Positions 12,088-21,699 of a stretch of 64,000 nucleotides of DNA are shown here, piece after piece. The notes beneath the pieces were generated by a model. The model was not told the DNA's origin, made no database searches, and worked only from the letters and a program-made list of their open reading frames with translations. Origin of the DNA: Siphonodentalium dalli. Lineage: Eukaryota > Mollusca > Scaphopoda > Gadilida > Siphonodentaliidae. A program made the position numbers and the translations under genes. Numbering within the stretch: the first letter of the stretch is position 1; each line of letters begins with the position of its first letter. The DNA lies in the NCBI GenBank assembly GCA_032622095.1, contig CP136063.1:148419379-148483378 (forward strand). Direction: 5' to 3'.

Positions 12088-12410
12088 ACACCAAATAGAA
12101 CACCAAAATGTAACAGATATAGAACACATAGAATGTGTTCTGAAATGGGACAGAACGCATGCGTTCTATATAGAACACATGTGTTCTAATATCAGAACAC
12201 ATACCAAACAGAACGTGTTCTGGTTAGAGAACACATGTGTTCTGAACAGAACACTTATGATGTGTTCTGAATAGAATACATGTGCTCTCTAACCAGAACA
12301 CTTATGATGTGTGCTGATCAGAACACATTTTACGCGTCGGGGGAATGTAACAGATAATGAACACCAAAATGTGTTCTGAACCAACAATTAGAACACATGT
12401 GTTCTGAAAT
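12088..12410. repeat. Palindromic-word cluster 1 (AGAACACATGTGTTCT)
   Basis: More than a dozen full or half copies of AGAACAC/GTGTTCT occur, many paired into perfect palindromes around CATG or similar centres, for example near 12172-12188 and 12228-12243. Spacing is irregular, so this is not a simple tandem repeat. Confidence 0.85.
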
Positions 12411-13163
12411 AGTAAAATTTGTAAGTAATTTCCAATTTATGCATTAATTAGAATTAATGTTACAAGTCTGTTTGCTGAAACTATTGTTGAAGCATATGGC
12501 AGAAACAGGAATAACAGGAATAAACATTAACTTATGAAATAACAATATATATTTATGAAAAAGTTAAATTTGCCTATCCGATTTCCACATTGAGGTTTAC
12601 GATTATAATAGATGATATGTTCTAAAATGGTTGAAGGCAGACATATATCCATGAAACTTGCACATTTCAGCATTTACTGAACTTCTTAACGATTTCCTGA
12701 AATACGGTGGACAGTTTGATGTTGACAAAGCACATGACAGAAACAGGAATCTAATCCACAAGAAAGTTAACCTTAAACAAAGTTCAATTATATGTTTTTA
12801 TTTTATACGATATATACTATACATGAAACATTAACTTTATGAAATAACAACGACAAGAAATGTAAATATAACAGACACGTGAGACAGTGAACAAAATATA
12901 CAAGGCAGTCAGGCACCAGAAATCAATTATATAATCTTAGTATGGATAGATCATCAGTGCATTTATATGTAGATGTCAAAAAGAAGTTTTGAAATGAAGT
13001 AAAACAAAATTTAATGAGGGCAAAATGCATCATTTATGTTAGATCTGTCGAAGAACTGAGATAGTAAATTAAGATAATTTAAGGTTCTTCAGAGAAAAAT
13101 ACAACCATGTGCATAACATAATTTCCATATTGTATATCAGCTAGTTGATCCATATATATTTAA

Positions 13164-13388
13164 CCCTTTCTATACACAATACTCATTGACGAGTAGTTCT
13201 CTTAGGAAATGTTCAGATAATAAGTTCAACAAACGACAATATTTGAACATTTCCCATCAATGAATATGAATCATTCTGCTCTTTTAGTATCTGTATTTCT
13301 CTGTGTCGTCTGTTTTTATCACCTAAAAACGTTCCAATGTACACTTTTATAATTTAATAGGAGAATTCAGTCATTATAGAAAGTGTTA
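13164..13388 (+). mobile_element. piggyBac-like MITE, copy 1
   Basis: It begins TTAA then CCCTTTCTATACAC and continues with ACTCATTGACGAGTAGTTC and AAGTTCAACAAACGAC, as in the copies at 17782, 21500 (reverse) and 62107. The right end near 13378 reads AGAAAGTGTTAGA, a decayed form of the AAAGGGTTAA terminus seen intact at 62107-62365. Confidence 0.65.
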
Positions 13389-14487
13389 GATGGTCCTTTG
13401 TCGTTGAAACAAATTGCAGCATTGACAGAAATGAATCCTTTTGTATATGACAGAAACATCTTGTTACTATATATATATATATAGCATGAGTTCTCTACCC
13501 CATTCGCAAACAATCGTCATGGATTAGTCCCAATCACTATAATACACACATTAATTTCCTTTATGAATATCTTTTATCTTGTGGACGTTTTTCTTGTATA
13601 TGGTTCCTCCGTTACACATTTTTGGAACAGTCACATTGTCGATAAATGTTAAGGATCGGGTAATTTTAACACATAGTAGGCAGCGATCAGTAGCAGTAAA
13701 GCTACAATGTACATGTACCATTGCTGTATATTTATCGGTGATAGTGTTAACCACACGTACAATAGTCCTCAAAAGAAACTGTTCATCCCCTGCAGCCTAT
13801 CAGCACTTTCTAGATAACATATCATAATTCTTGGTACCTCCAACTCCCCTGTGACAAGTTGATTTTCCATATATATATAGTTCGCAGGTACATCCTGAAG
13901 AAAAAAAACCAAAAAAGAACATCAAAATTATAGTTAAATATGCTAAAGTCAAGTTTACATGTAGATTTATCTGCATTCTTGTTCAGATCACTAAGGTCCC
14001 CTGAAAATGAACAACATTCAACCAGTTGACATTGCTAATTATATTTTAGCTCGAAATTGCAAGTAATAATTGTCACGAAGTGACATGTATTATACTGCGC
14101 CTATCGAACCGATGAAACATGATAGATAACTGTCTGAAACAATGAGGTAGCATACCGTTCGTAAAGTAAAAACAAATCTTCATTGGATTGGGCGCCAATT
14201 CTATATTCTTTTGTTTACGGTGCTGTGTCAGCTTTTCCTGTCATGTTCACGAAGTTTCAAAAGTGCAATTTGAACTCACGAAAAGTCAGAACAAAATCTG
14301 AATAGTCTGCATTATCATAATCTACCCGGCGGTTATGAATAAATATATGTATACATACTTGGTGAATAAAACGATATTATTTGTTCCTGAATAACTTCAC
14401 TCGATGCCAGATTCAAAACAAAGCATGGAAGTCAAATATGCGCGCATGCGCGTTTCTGCAAATATGTGCGAACAAGTTGTACCACTA

Positions 14488-15015
14488 GAACACATGAGCA
14501 CGAGCATGCTGCTCACATGTGTTCTGAAACTTACGCCGGTGTTCTGGTTTTGAGTCACAACCAGAACACATGTGTTCTCAAACAGACACATGTGTTTCTA
14601 TGCCAGTCAGTTGTGCATGAGAAATGTGTTTATAAAGTTTTAAGTTGTTTTACTTTTGTTTAATTCAGCTTAAAAAACAGAATATATACATGGACTATCT
14701 ATCGATAGTTTTCCGGAATTAAATAGAGGTACAGTTAAAGTGTGATGCTTATACCTGAGAAATATAACTCACTCTGATTAAGTTGTATACTGTATGTGTT
14801 TGTACCATAACCACCACACCCTCATGCATTTCAACGTGAATACGTTTAATACAGACTTTCAGCCCGGTGTACATAATTTCCAAATGTTCATAACTGTGGT
14901 GTTCTGAAAGCAGAACACTAGTGTTCTAAACCAGAACGATTAGTGATGATTACAGAATACATGTGTTCTACTCAGAACACGTACTGGCAGGATTCCGTTC
15001 TACTTAGAACACATC
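14488..15015. repeat. Palindromic-word cluster 2 (AGAACACATGTGTTCT)
   Basis: The same word as in cluster 1 occurs in two sub-blocks, 14488-14600 and 14898-15015, with full palindromes near 14570. Neighbouring palindromes such as GCATGCTGC lie at about 14503. Cluster 2 ends about 15 bp before CAGTG. Confidence 0.8.
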
Positions 15016-15068
15016 CATTTTTGTTTACAGTGTAGTGCTAAGTGCTATATGTCAAGTCAATTTAACCA

Positions 15069-15176
15069 CAGATTGGTACACCCAGCCTGTGATAGAGTGA
15101 GACAGGCAGTATATGGATGGTGCAGATTGGTACACCCAGCCTGTGATAGAGAGAGACAGGCAGTATATGGATGGTA
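15069..15176 (+). repeat. Tandem duplication, 54 bp x 2
   Basis: Two units start CAGATTGGTACACCCAGCCT at 15069 and 15123 and differ at one or two positions. Confidence 0.9.
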
Positions 15177-15188
15177 CACTCGGGAACC

Positions 15189-15308
15189 GGTCAAAACGCC
15201 ACACTGTCAGAACGCCACATTTTCATTTGGTCAGAACGCCATATTTTTGGACGAAACGCCACTATTTTTTAGTCAAAACGCCACCTAATTTTGGTCAAAA
15301 AGCCACAT
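15189..15308 (+). repeat. GTCAAAACGCCAC degenerate tandem repeat
   Basis: Six units of a GTCAAAACGCCAC word are separated by 2-13 AT-rich bases. The block lies about 400 bp upstream of the zinc-finger gene start. A regulatory role is possible but nothing in the sequence demonstrates it. Confidence 0.8.
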
Positions 15309-15701
15309 TGGTTTTATCAACTTTCATGTTTGTTAAAATCTAATTTTTTTTATAACTTTGCGGATGTTTATATTACGTAACGTATACTTGAATGTTGATG
15401 CCTTGGGTATGATGATTATATGTGGCTTAATATTTCATAATACTCGCAAATGCATGTGTTATATAGTATAAACATGGAAGTGATGCGTTCGGTAATCATG
15501 CCCCGGTAATATTATCATTGACACCTATCAATGGTGATAGGTGTTTGTTACTCGCATTATACGAATGCCAGTTTATTATCTTAGGTTTGCACGTCGGATA
15601 ATCACCAACACTTTGGGCTTTCGTTGGTGACCGAGGTGAGAACAAACTCATCTAAGGTATATATATCCACGATTTTGATACCAACCCATCATACCGTCAC
15701 A

Positions 15702-16561
15702 ATGCCGAGGTCACGGCGCGACTCCTTGGTTGAACGGTGTACAAAGTGTGCGAAAACTATAAGAAGAAATCAACATGTGGTAGTTTGCAAAACATGTGGA
15801 TACAAAACACATCGTACATGTGGGACCGATATTTCTAGAACGTTGTATCTGCAAATGCAACGAGGAGAGGAAGCAGTTGACTATTACTGTCATGGCTGTG
15901 GTGTACCAGCTGATGAGAGCAGTATTCCCGGCGAACCAAATGCCGAAAGTACGCGGACAAGCATGGCAGCAGATGGTATAGTCAAATGGCTAATTTTGAG
16001 GTTAATTCCAGCATTCCATCTGCAGTTGAGCACATGGACATATGTGAGATTTCATTGAGTGACAGACTGCTTGATGTTTCACAAGACAGTATTACAGATC
16101 AACCCCGCCAAAATTCTAGTTCTTTGGATTATGTGCTTGTTCATAATGGATCGCAGAAAGGGAAGTTGAAGTTAGTTAGGAATGACGGCTTTTCATATTG
16201 TGTCCATTATGTGAAATATTCCAAACGATACTGGACATGTAGTGTCAGGAATACCAAACAGCGTTGTCCAGCGACGGTGATAGAAAGCGACAATGGCCAA
16301 TTCAAAGAGGGGCGACATCCTCACATCCATCCGGGTCAACCGTCATCTGTACACACAGTACAAATTAGAGCAGATATAAAACAGCAAGGTCTTGACAACG
16401 TTTTCAAGTCAGCTAGGGCAATTGTAGAGGAAAACATCGACGAGAACCTTCCATCAGATGCTCCAACGTCGTCCAACGACAAAATAGAAAATCTGATCCG
16501 AGCCACTAATAGAGCCAGAGAGAAGACTCGGCCCAAAGAACCAAAGAATCTCAAATTTCGG
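15702..16561 (+). CDS. PHD-like plus FLYWCH zinc-finger protein, 5' exon(s), partial
   Basis: An ATG at 15702 opens a frame whose residues 13-66 form a PHD-like C4HC3 cluster (Cys13, 16, 29, 32, His37, Cys40, Cys63, Cys66). The frame ends at 16058. An overlapping frame (+2) runs on to 16561 and encodes a FLYWCH domain at about 16127-16330, with GF.Y, YWTC, the later Cys and HPHIH in family order. A GT-AG intron of 77 bp (15949-16025) would link the two frames in phase; a decayed frameshift is the alternative. CGG|GTAAGC at 16561/16562 looks like a splice donor, so more exons are expected. In metazoans FLYWCH domains occur in DNA-binding proteins and in MULE-transposase-derived proteins. No transposase domain was found downstream, so host gene versus transposon-derived gene is open. 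A TATATATA lies about 40 bp before the ATG. Confidence 0.7.
15949..16025 (+). other. Candidate 77-bp intron in the FLYWCH gene
   Basis: GTACGC at the 5' end and a CATCTGCAG acceptor with a modest pyrimidine tract enclose 77 bp. Removing it joins the PHD-like and FLYWCH frames in phase. A shorter donor (GTATAG at 15976) also keeps phase, so the exact splice is not fixed. A frameshift mutation is equally possible. Confidence 0.3.
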
Positions 16562-17781
16562 GTAAGCATCATAAATCTTAGGCTAGTCTGTACGAACAAA
16601 ACTAACCGAAATCCGACACCAGTCCGGTAATCTACCCCGACTTCACAGCTTGTGTACATGGCTATAGTGTGCACCTCTTACCCATAAGACTGTGGATGTG
16701 AATGTATGTGAAAATAGATTAACCAATTCGATTGAGCCAGCGGCTAATGCGTAATAGATACCAAGCCGTTTGGATGTTGTGCATTAATCAATTTGACACA
16801 TATTTGAACAGATATTGAATCGGGTTGTCTGCTGTTAAGGTCTGAACTATCTACTAATATATAGTGACACACGGCTATATATAGCGTTCAAAGATTAGCG
16901 GGTCGAAATCGTTTTTCAAAGTTCTATTCTATTTCCGCAGTGGAAACAAAACATCTGCTTGCGCAACTCGAGTCGAAGAGAACACTTCTTCGATTTAGTA
17001 TGAACCTAAGCTAGTGATATGTATATAGTAAGTGTTACCTTATAATAATAAGTACACACGTATATGTATACCAAAACATACCGTGCCCGAGCCCGGCGAA
17101 ATTGTTCAGTCTTCAACATGCGTCATCTTGAAAGGCAGATACAAGTATTTTCAGAAAATCATGAGATATACGAGAAATGTGTCAACGGAAGAGGTATGTA
17201 ATCCTCATAAATTTCTCGTGAGATATTCATTGCTTATAGAAATCGAGATATCCCTGTGGGAATCGAGTTACCAACTTTGATACCACCACAGATTGGGCGA
17301 GCTATCGTGTGATGCAAGCTGGTGCTTAAACATAATAAACACCCCCGCCTAATCACCGCTAAATAAGTTTGTTCATCACCGAAAGGTGGCGAAACGTCAG
17401 CGCTACTAGCTTTTCTCACCTCCAATATGGGAACAAGTCAGGATATTCACGCGCTAGGAAAATAATTGCTCGTGTATAATTTATAATCTATCCCATTTGG
17501 GTTTATTTTTGTTCATAAAAATATGAAAGTGTGGCCCTCTTTTATTTGTGTATAGTACGTGACTTTGTCGGGGAATTTGCCTCTGGCTCGGTATTCCCTC
17601 AATTCGCGACGATCAAACATCTTTCGTACGTTTATATACAGCGTGGCGGAACGGATAATGACATGTCCGATTCTAAAAATCTGTTTCCGCGGGAAGTTTT
17701 GATACATCAATCAGCACATATTGCTTTTCCTCCATTGAAAGCATATTGTTCTCTAATGAATAAATAACGTCAGTGTGGTAA
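16562..17781 (+). other. Probable intron/downstream region of FLYWCH gene
   Basis: It starts GTAAGC, a strong donor context. No transposase or second zinc finger is visible. One short coding-looking stretch (about 17110-17193) lies between an AG and GAG|GTATGT and could be a small exon; this is speculative. 16820-16897 is the second direct repeat. Confidence 0.4.
16820..16897 (+). repeat. Direct repeat, right copy
   Basis: Diverged copy of 11987-12069. It begins TCGGGTTGTCTGCTGTTAA and ends AGCGTTCAAAGATTA. The sequence beyond the end is unrelated to that after the left copy. Confidence 0.7.
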
Positions 17782-18495
17782 CCCTTTCTTCCCTAAACAC
17801 GCATTGCCGAGTAGTTCCCATAGGAAATATTCAGATCATAACTTCAACAAACGACCGTTTGTTGAACTTATTATCTCAACATTTCTCACCAACTGATGTG
17901 ATCTGTAACATGGTTCGGCAAACAAGTGAATCGGCTGAATATAGAATATAAAATCATAATTTAGCAATGTTGTATATTGTTCACACACATATATATTTTA
18001 TCATGAAGTTGTTAAAATAATCTTTATATGACAACTGCGCCGCGTGAGTGTATTTTGTCAATAAATGTTACGTTATGTTACTCAAATCATTCTAGTGAAT
18101 CCAGAAATTTAACCCAATTGGCACAGATAATTACGTCATCAGCAACCAATCGTCACCGCTTTCGTAAAAATGTGTGCGATGGGACTTTCTGTCCGTTCCA
18201 CACAAAAACTCATCCGTGCACATGCAATGCAATTTGTATATTAGATATCAGTGTTTCAAAAGAGGGCCCATCACCAGTGGTTCAAACTTTTGTTGGCAAG
18301 ACATCACAAACATACTTCTGATGAATGGGCGTATAAGTATATATAGGCAGCTCCAATGAGTGGATTATAATATATTATCCTTTTTTCTTTCTGTCGTCTG
18401 CTTATATTTCTTGAACATATCTCCAGATACGCTATTCCAATATATATTTTAATAACTAATTTGAGAATCCATTTGTCCATGTGGCGTTCTGACAA
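17782..18495 (+). mobile_element. piggyBac-like MITE, copy 2 (interrupted)
   Basis: The left half (17782-17905) has CCCTTTCTTCCC, GAGTAGTTCCC and the palindrome CAACAAACGACCGTTTGTTG (17848-17867). The right half resumes near 18360 with CTTTCTGTCGTCTGCTTATA and GAGAATCC, as in the 62.1-kb copy. About 450 bp of unrelated sequence lies between, apparently an insertion. The right terminus is not preserved. Confidence 0.6.
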
Positions 18496-18525
18496 ACATG
18501 ATGTGGCATAAATTTATCCGATTCC

Positions 18526-19002
18526 CATTATTATCAACATCATTAGTATCATCAGCGACGTCATAATAATCATCTTCGTCATCATCATCACAGTAATAAT
18601 CATCATTGTCATCAATAGTATCATTATCATCACCATCATCATCACCATCATCACAATCATCATTATTATCATCAACATCAACACCTCATCCACCGCCATC
18701 ATTATCATCGTCATCACCATAATCACCATCAAAGTAACCATCATCATCATTATTATCATCTACATTATTTGTATCACTATCGTCATAATCACTATTATCA
18801 TCCCATAATAATCACTATTATTATTATCATCACCACCATTATCAGTAGCAGTAGCAATAGCAGCAGCAGCGCTATTATTATTATTATTATCATCAGCATC
18901 ATCATCACTATCAACATATCCACCGTCATCATCAGCAGCATCAACAATATCGTCGTCATTATCACGATCATAATCATCATCGTCGTCGTCGTCACGACAA
19001 GC
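18526..19002. repeat. ATC/ATT compound trinucleotide microsatellite
   Basis: About 480 bp of ATC, ATT and some GTC, AGC and ACC triplets. Phase-preserving composition gives methionine- or isoleucine-rich open frames on both strands, which are not genes. Confidence 0.95.
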
Positions 19003-19978
19003 ACAGCTATAACAGTGACCATGCAGAAACTCTATAATTATGTATCATCAACATCTCTTGCTTCTCCATATCGCACATATTGGGTGAAAGTGAATGATTT
19101 GAGTGACAGATGGGATTCCACGGTTGATTAGAGTAAGTGAGACTTAGTCCACCAGATTCCTCTTATTTGGCTAGTGTGTGATTTTATCATAAGCTTTAAT
19201 TTTCGGATAATAACCACGGAGGATTTGTTTGTTCACAAGATAGCCGCTTGAATAACAGTGAAATTAAATATTATTTATTGGGTTATGCCGGGCGGGCAGT
19301 TTACGTCGGTTCATTTAACACAGCATGGTAGAGCATGCAGAAGTGATTTTGTCAAGGCGGAAAATCTATTTGTTGAAAATAAGTCACAGTACTCAATGTC
19401 ATACTTTATTAAAGAGAAGCAAAGTTTTCTTGAAGTTTGTCAAACAAATAGTGGTCCCCATGCAGATCCAAATACAAAATTAATGTGGGTGACTTTTCCA
19501 ATAGACATGTTCGAGCTTTGCGTTTGAAAATCGTTTTCTTTACGTTTCCAAAACTCAGTTGATCAAATATGTATACTCAGTTGATCAAATATGTATACAT
19601 ACTATTCGATGAACATATTAACCTCAATTTTCTTCGTTTTCGATTGAGACCCGATTATTATAATATGTGAAAACATCCATCGATATTTTATTGTTGCTTG
19701 GCTGATTTGTGTTAACGTCGCATAATATCGTTTCATAACACATGTATCTATTATAATTGATTCTTTAATAATAATGTTTCAGATTACAATGACATATTTA
19801 TATAAGCTAACCAACCGGAGTACCAATACGACAATTTTGGTTAATAATGCACGAAGAGTAGCATACTGGGTCGGGTGAGTAAGGTTTCTTATATATAGGG
19901 TTTGTTTGACTTTGCACTTCAGGATTGGTCACCGTGCTATAGTCATATCCCATAACTATATTTGGGGAGCTGACTTCA
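19003..19978. other. Intergenic stretch
   Basis: A 22-bp unit starting CTCAGTTGATCAAATATGTA is duplicated at 19554-19597. A 90-codon frame at 19258-19527 has no recognisable motif. Nothing else seen. Confidence 0.5.
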
Positions 19979-20125
19979 TATAAGAAATGACTAGAAGATC
20001 GATTGGGGTCATTGGATTTTGACCGGCAGAGTAAATAAACAAAGTGTGTGAATCTCGAAGGGATTCACACGAACACGGTCGGTCAAAACCAATGACCCCA
20101 ATCGATCTTCCAGTCATTCCTTATA
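19979..20125. repeat. Near-perfect hairpin 1 (147 bp)
   Basis: The left arm begins TATAAGAAATGACTAGAAGA and the right arm is its complement with few mismatches, through GATCGATTGGGGTCATTGG. The centre is a second stem, GTGTGAATC...GGATTCACAC. No coding content. Confidence 0.9.
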
Positions 20126-21495
20126 ATCATATACCAGTACATTTTAATAGAATTACATTAATAACATGAACAACTTTTCTAAACTACAAAAAAAAAAATT
20201 GTAATTGACATATTGTTCAAATTCCAACACAGTCTCCCAATAACAAAACGCGCAGCAATAAACCGGCTGGCGCTAATTGTGTGAAAGTAAAGTTTGTGTG
20301 ATTATTGTGTGATAACTATAAACTGTTCGTGGTTGAGTGCGAGGGAAGCAAGTCTGTATATACTCGGATATTCGGGTCTGGGTCTTGTTAATTGTAAATA
20401 ATACAAGTGTTGACATTATGCATGTATATGGCCCCAGAATAAAATGTTGATGTTACGGCTTCGAGCGCAAGGCAACTTACTTGCCGAACCACCGGGGTTT
20501 ATAAAAACATTCAATGTTCAACTACGAGTAGCATATATATGAACTTTAATTTAGCGTTTTAGACTAGCCTTTTGCCACCGACCGTGCTTCACCTGGTAAT
20601 CAAATGTCGATCGACAGAATATAGAAACGCAGAAGAGATGACAACAAATACAGGGTGCGAGACAAAACACGTGAATCCACATGCCGCCATTACTGTTTTG
20701 ATGCCGATGCTTCACTAATGGATGTTTATATACAGAGGTTCAGTTACCATTCAGCGACACGTGCCTTTATTTTCCATTGAGGACCTAATGAACGGTTTAA
20801 TTGATGTGGTGTTTCTCAATGGGGATACTTTTTGTATTATGTGACAACCGAATGAAAAGTTAACAGATAAAAACCTTCTGTTTCCGAAGGGTCCCGATTT
20901 GCCGTAGCGGATGTATCACAAATTCTATTGAATTTGTATAATGGGAGAAATATAATTACATCGACCCAAACGTATACAACCAGAGGTTATAGTAGATTGT
21001 ATATGTTCACGGACTGATAATTACTTCTGGGTCTATGTATACGAATACAACAGGGTGCATGTGTGGAGTATCTCACCCCAATATTAGTTAGGATTGTTCT
21101 AAACATAGGTTGTTCCAATCAATATTCAGTGAAATGTTGGTGGTTATATTGATCTATATAAAGGACTTAACCACATATACGGCTAAAATATAATAAGTGT
21201 TCAACCACACATTTTATTCACTTTATTCATTTATTCACATTTTATTCATTTTATTTTATACCTCGTGTGTATAATAAAACTTTACGGTCTAATATATTTT
21301 TAAACATAATGAAGACCACATATATACAACTACAATTAATGTATGTGCATGGATGTGGCTAGAGAGTTTACGTAAGGGGATTTTAACACTTTCTGTACAG
21401 ATTCTCCCACTGAACTATAACAGAATACATTGGAACGGTCTGTTAGTTATCTGGACCATGGAGGGTTTCAGGAATAAATAAGCAGTAGACAGATA
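20126..21495. other. Intergenic stretch, nothing recognised
   Basis: AT-rich sequence with no frame or repeat that I can support. A TTTATTCA word recurs four times at about 21212-21255. Confidence 0.5.
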
Positions 21496-21499
21496 ATAC

Positions 21500-21690
21500 A
21501 AATTTATTTATTGGAGGGATATGCTCAGATAATAAGATAAACGGTCGTTTGTTGAACTTTTTAATTCAACACTTGCTAAGAGAACTATAAATGTATTCAT
21601 CAATGAGTATTTTGGCGAATAACGGATAAAACTTAGAGTTTCTAATTGTATACTTCCCCGGGAATAAAGCAAATTTCCAAGACAGGTGAA
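21500..21690 (-). mobile_element. piggyBac-like MITE, copy 3 (decayed)
   Basis: Read on the reverse strand it has AATACTCATTGATGAATAC, AGTTCTCTTAGCAA and AAGTTCAACAAACGACCGTT in the family order. Neither terminus is intact. Confidence 0.55.
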
Positions 21691-21699
21691 ATTACATTT

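Larger units (their letters stand above)
12070..15032. mobile_element. Possible CACTG-ended DNA element with palindromic subterminal arrays
   Basis: Two clusters of AGAACACATGTGTTCT-type palindromes (12088-12410 and 14488-15015) sit at the ends of a block. The block starts CACTCTCATAAGG and, read inward from the right, starts CACTGTAAACAAAAATGG. TA flanks both ends. CACT termini with many subterminal repeats are known for CACTA/EnSpm elements. The two termini match only weakly beyond CACT, and no transposase frame is present, so this is tentative. Confidence 0.35.

Noticed and set aside
12088-15015. Steroid-receptor (GRE/ARE) response elements, because AGAACA and TGTTCT half sites are abundant
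   Set aside because: The half sites are separated by four bases, not the canonical three, and their clustering in two blocks is better explained as transposon subterminal repeats.
18514-19131. Methionine- and isoleucine-rich frames
   Set aside because: Produced by the ATC/ATT triplet microsatellite.
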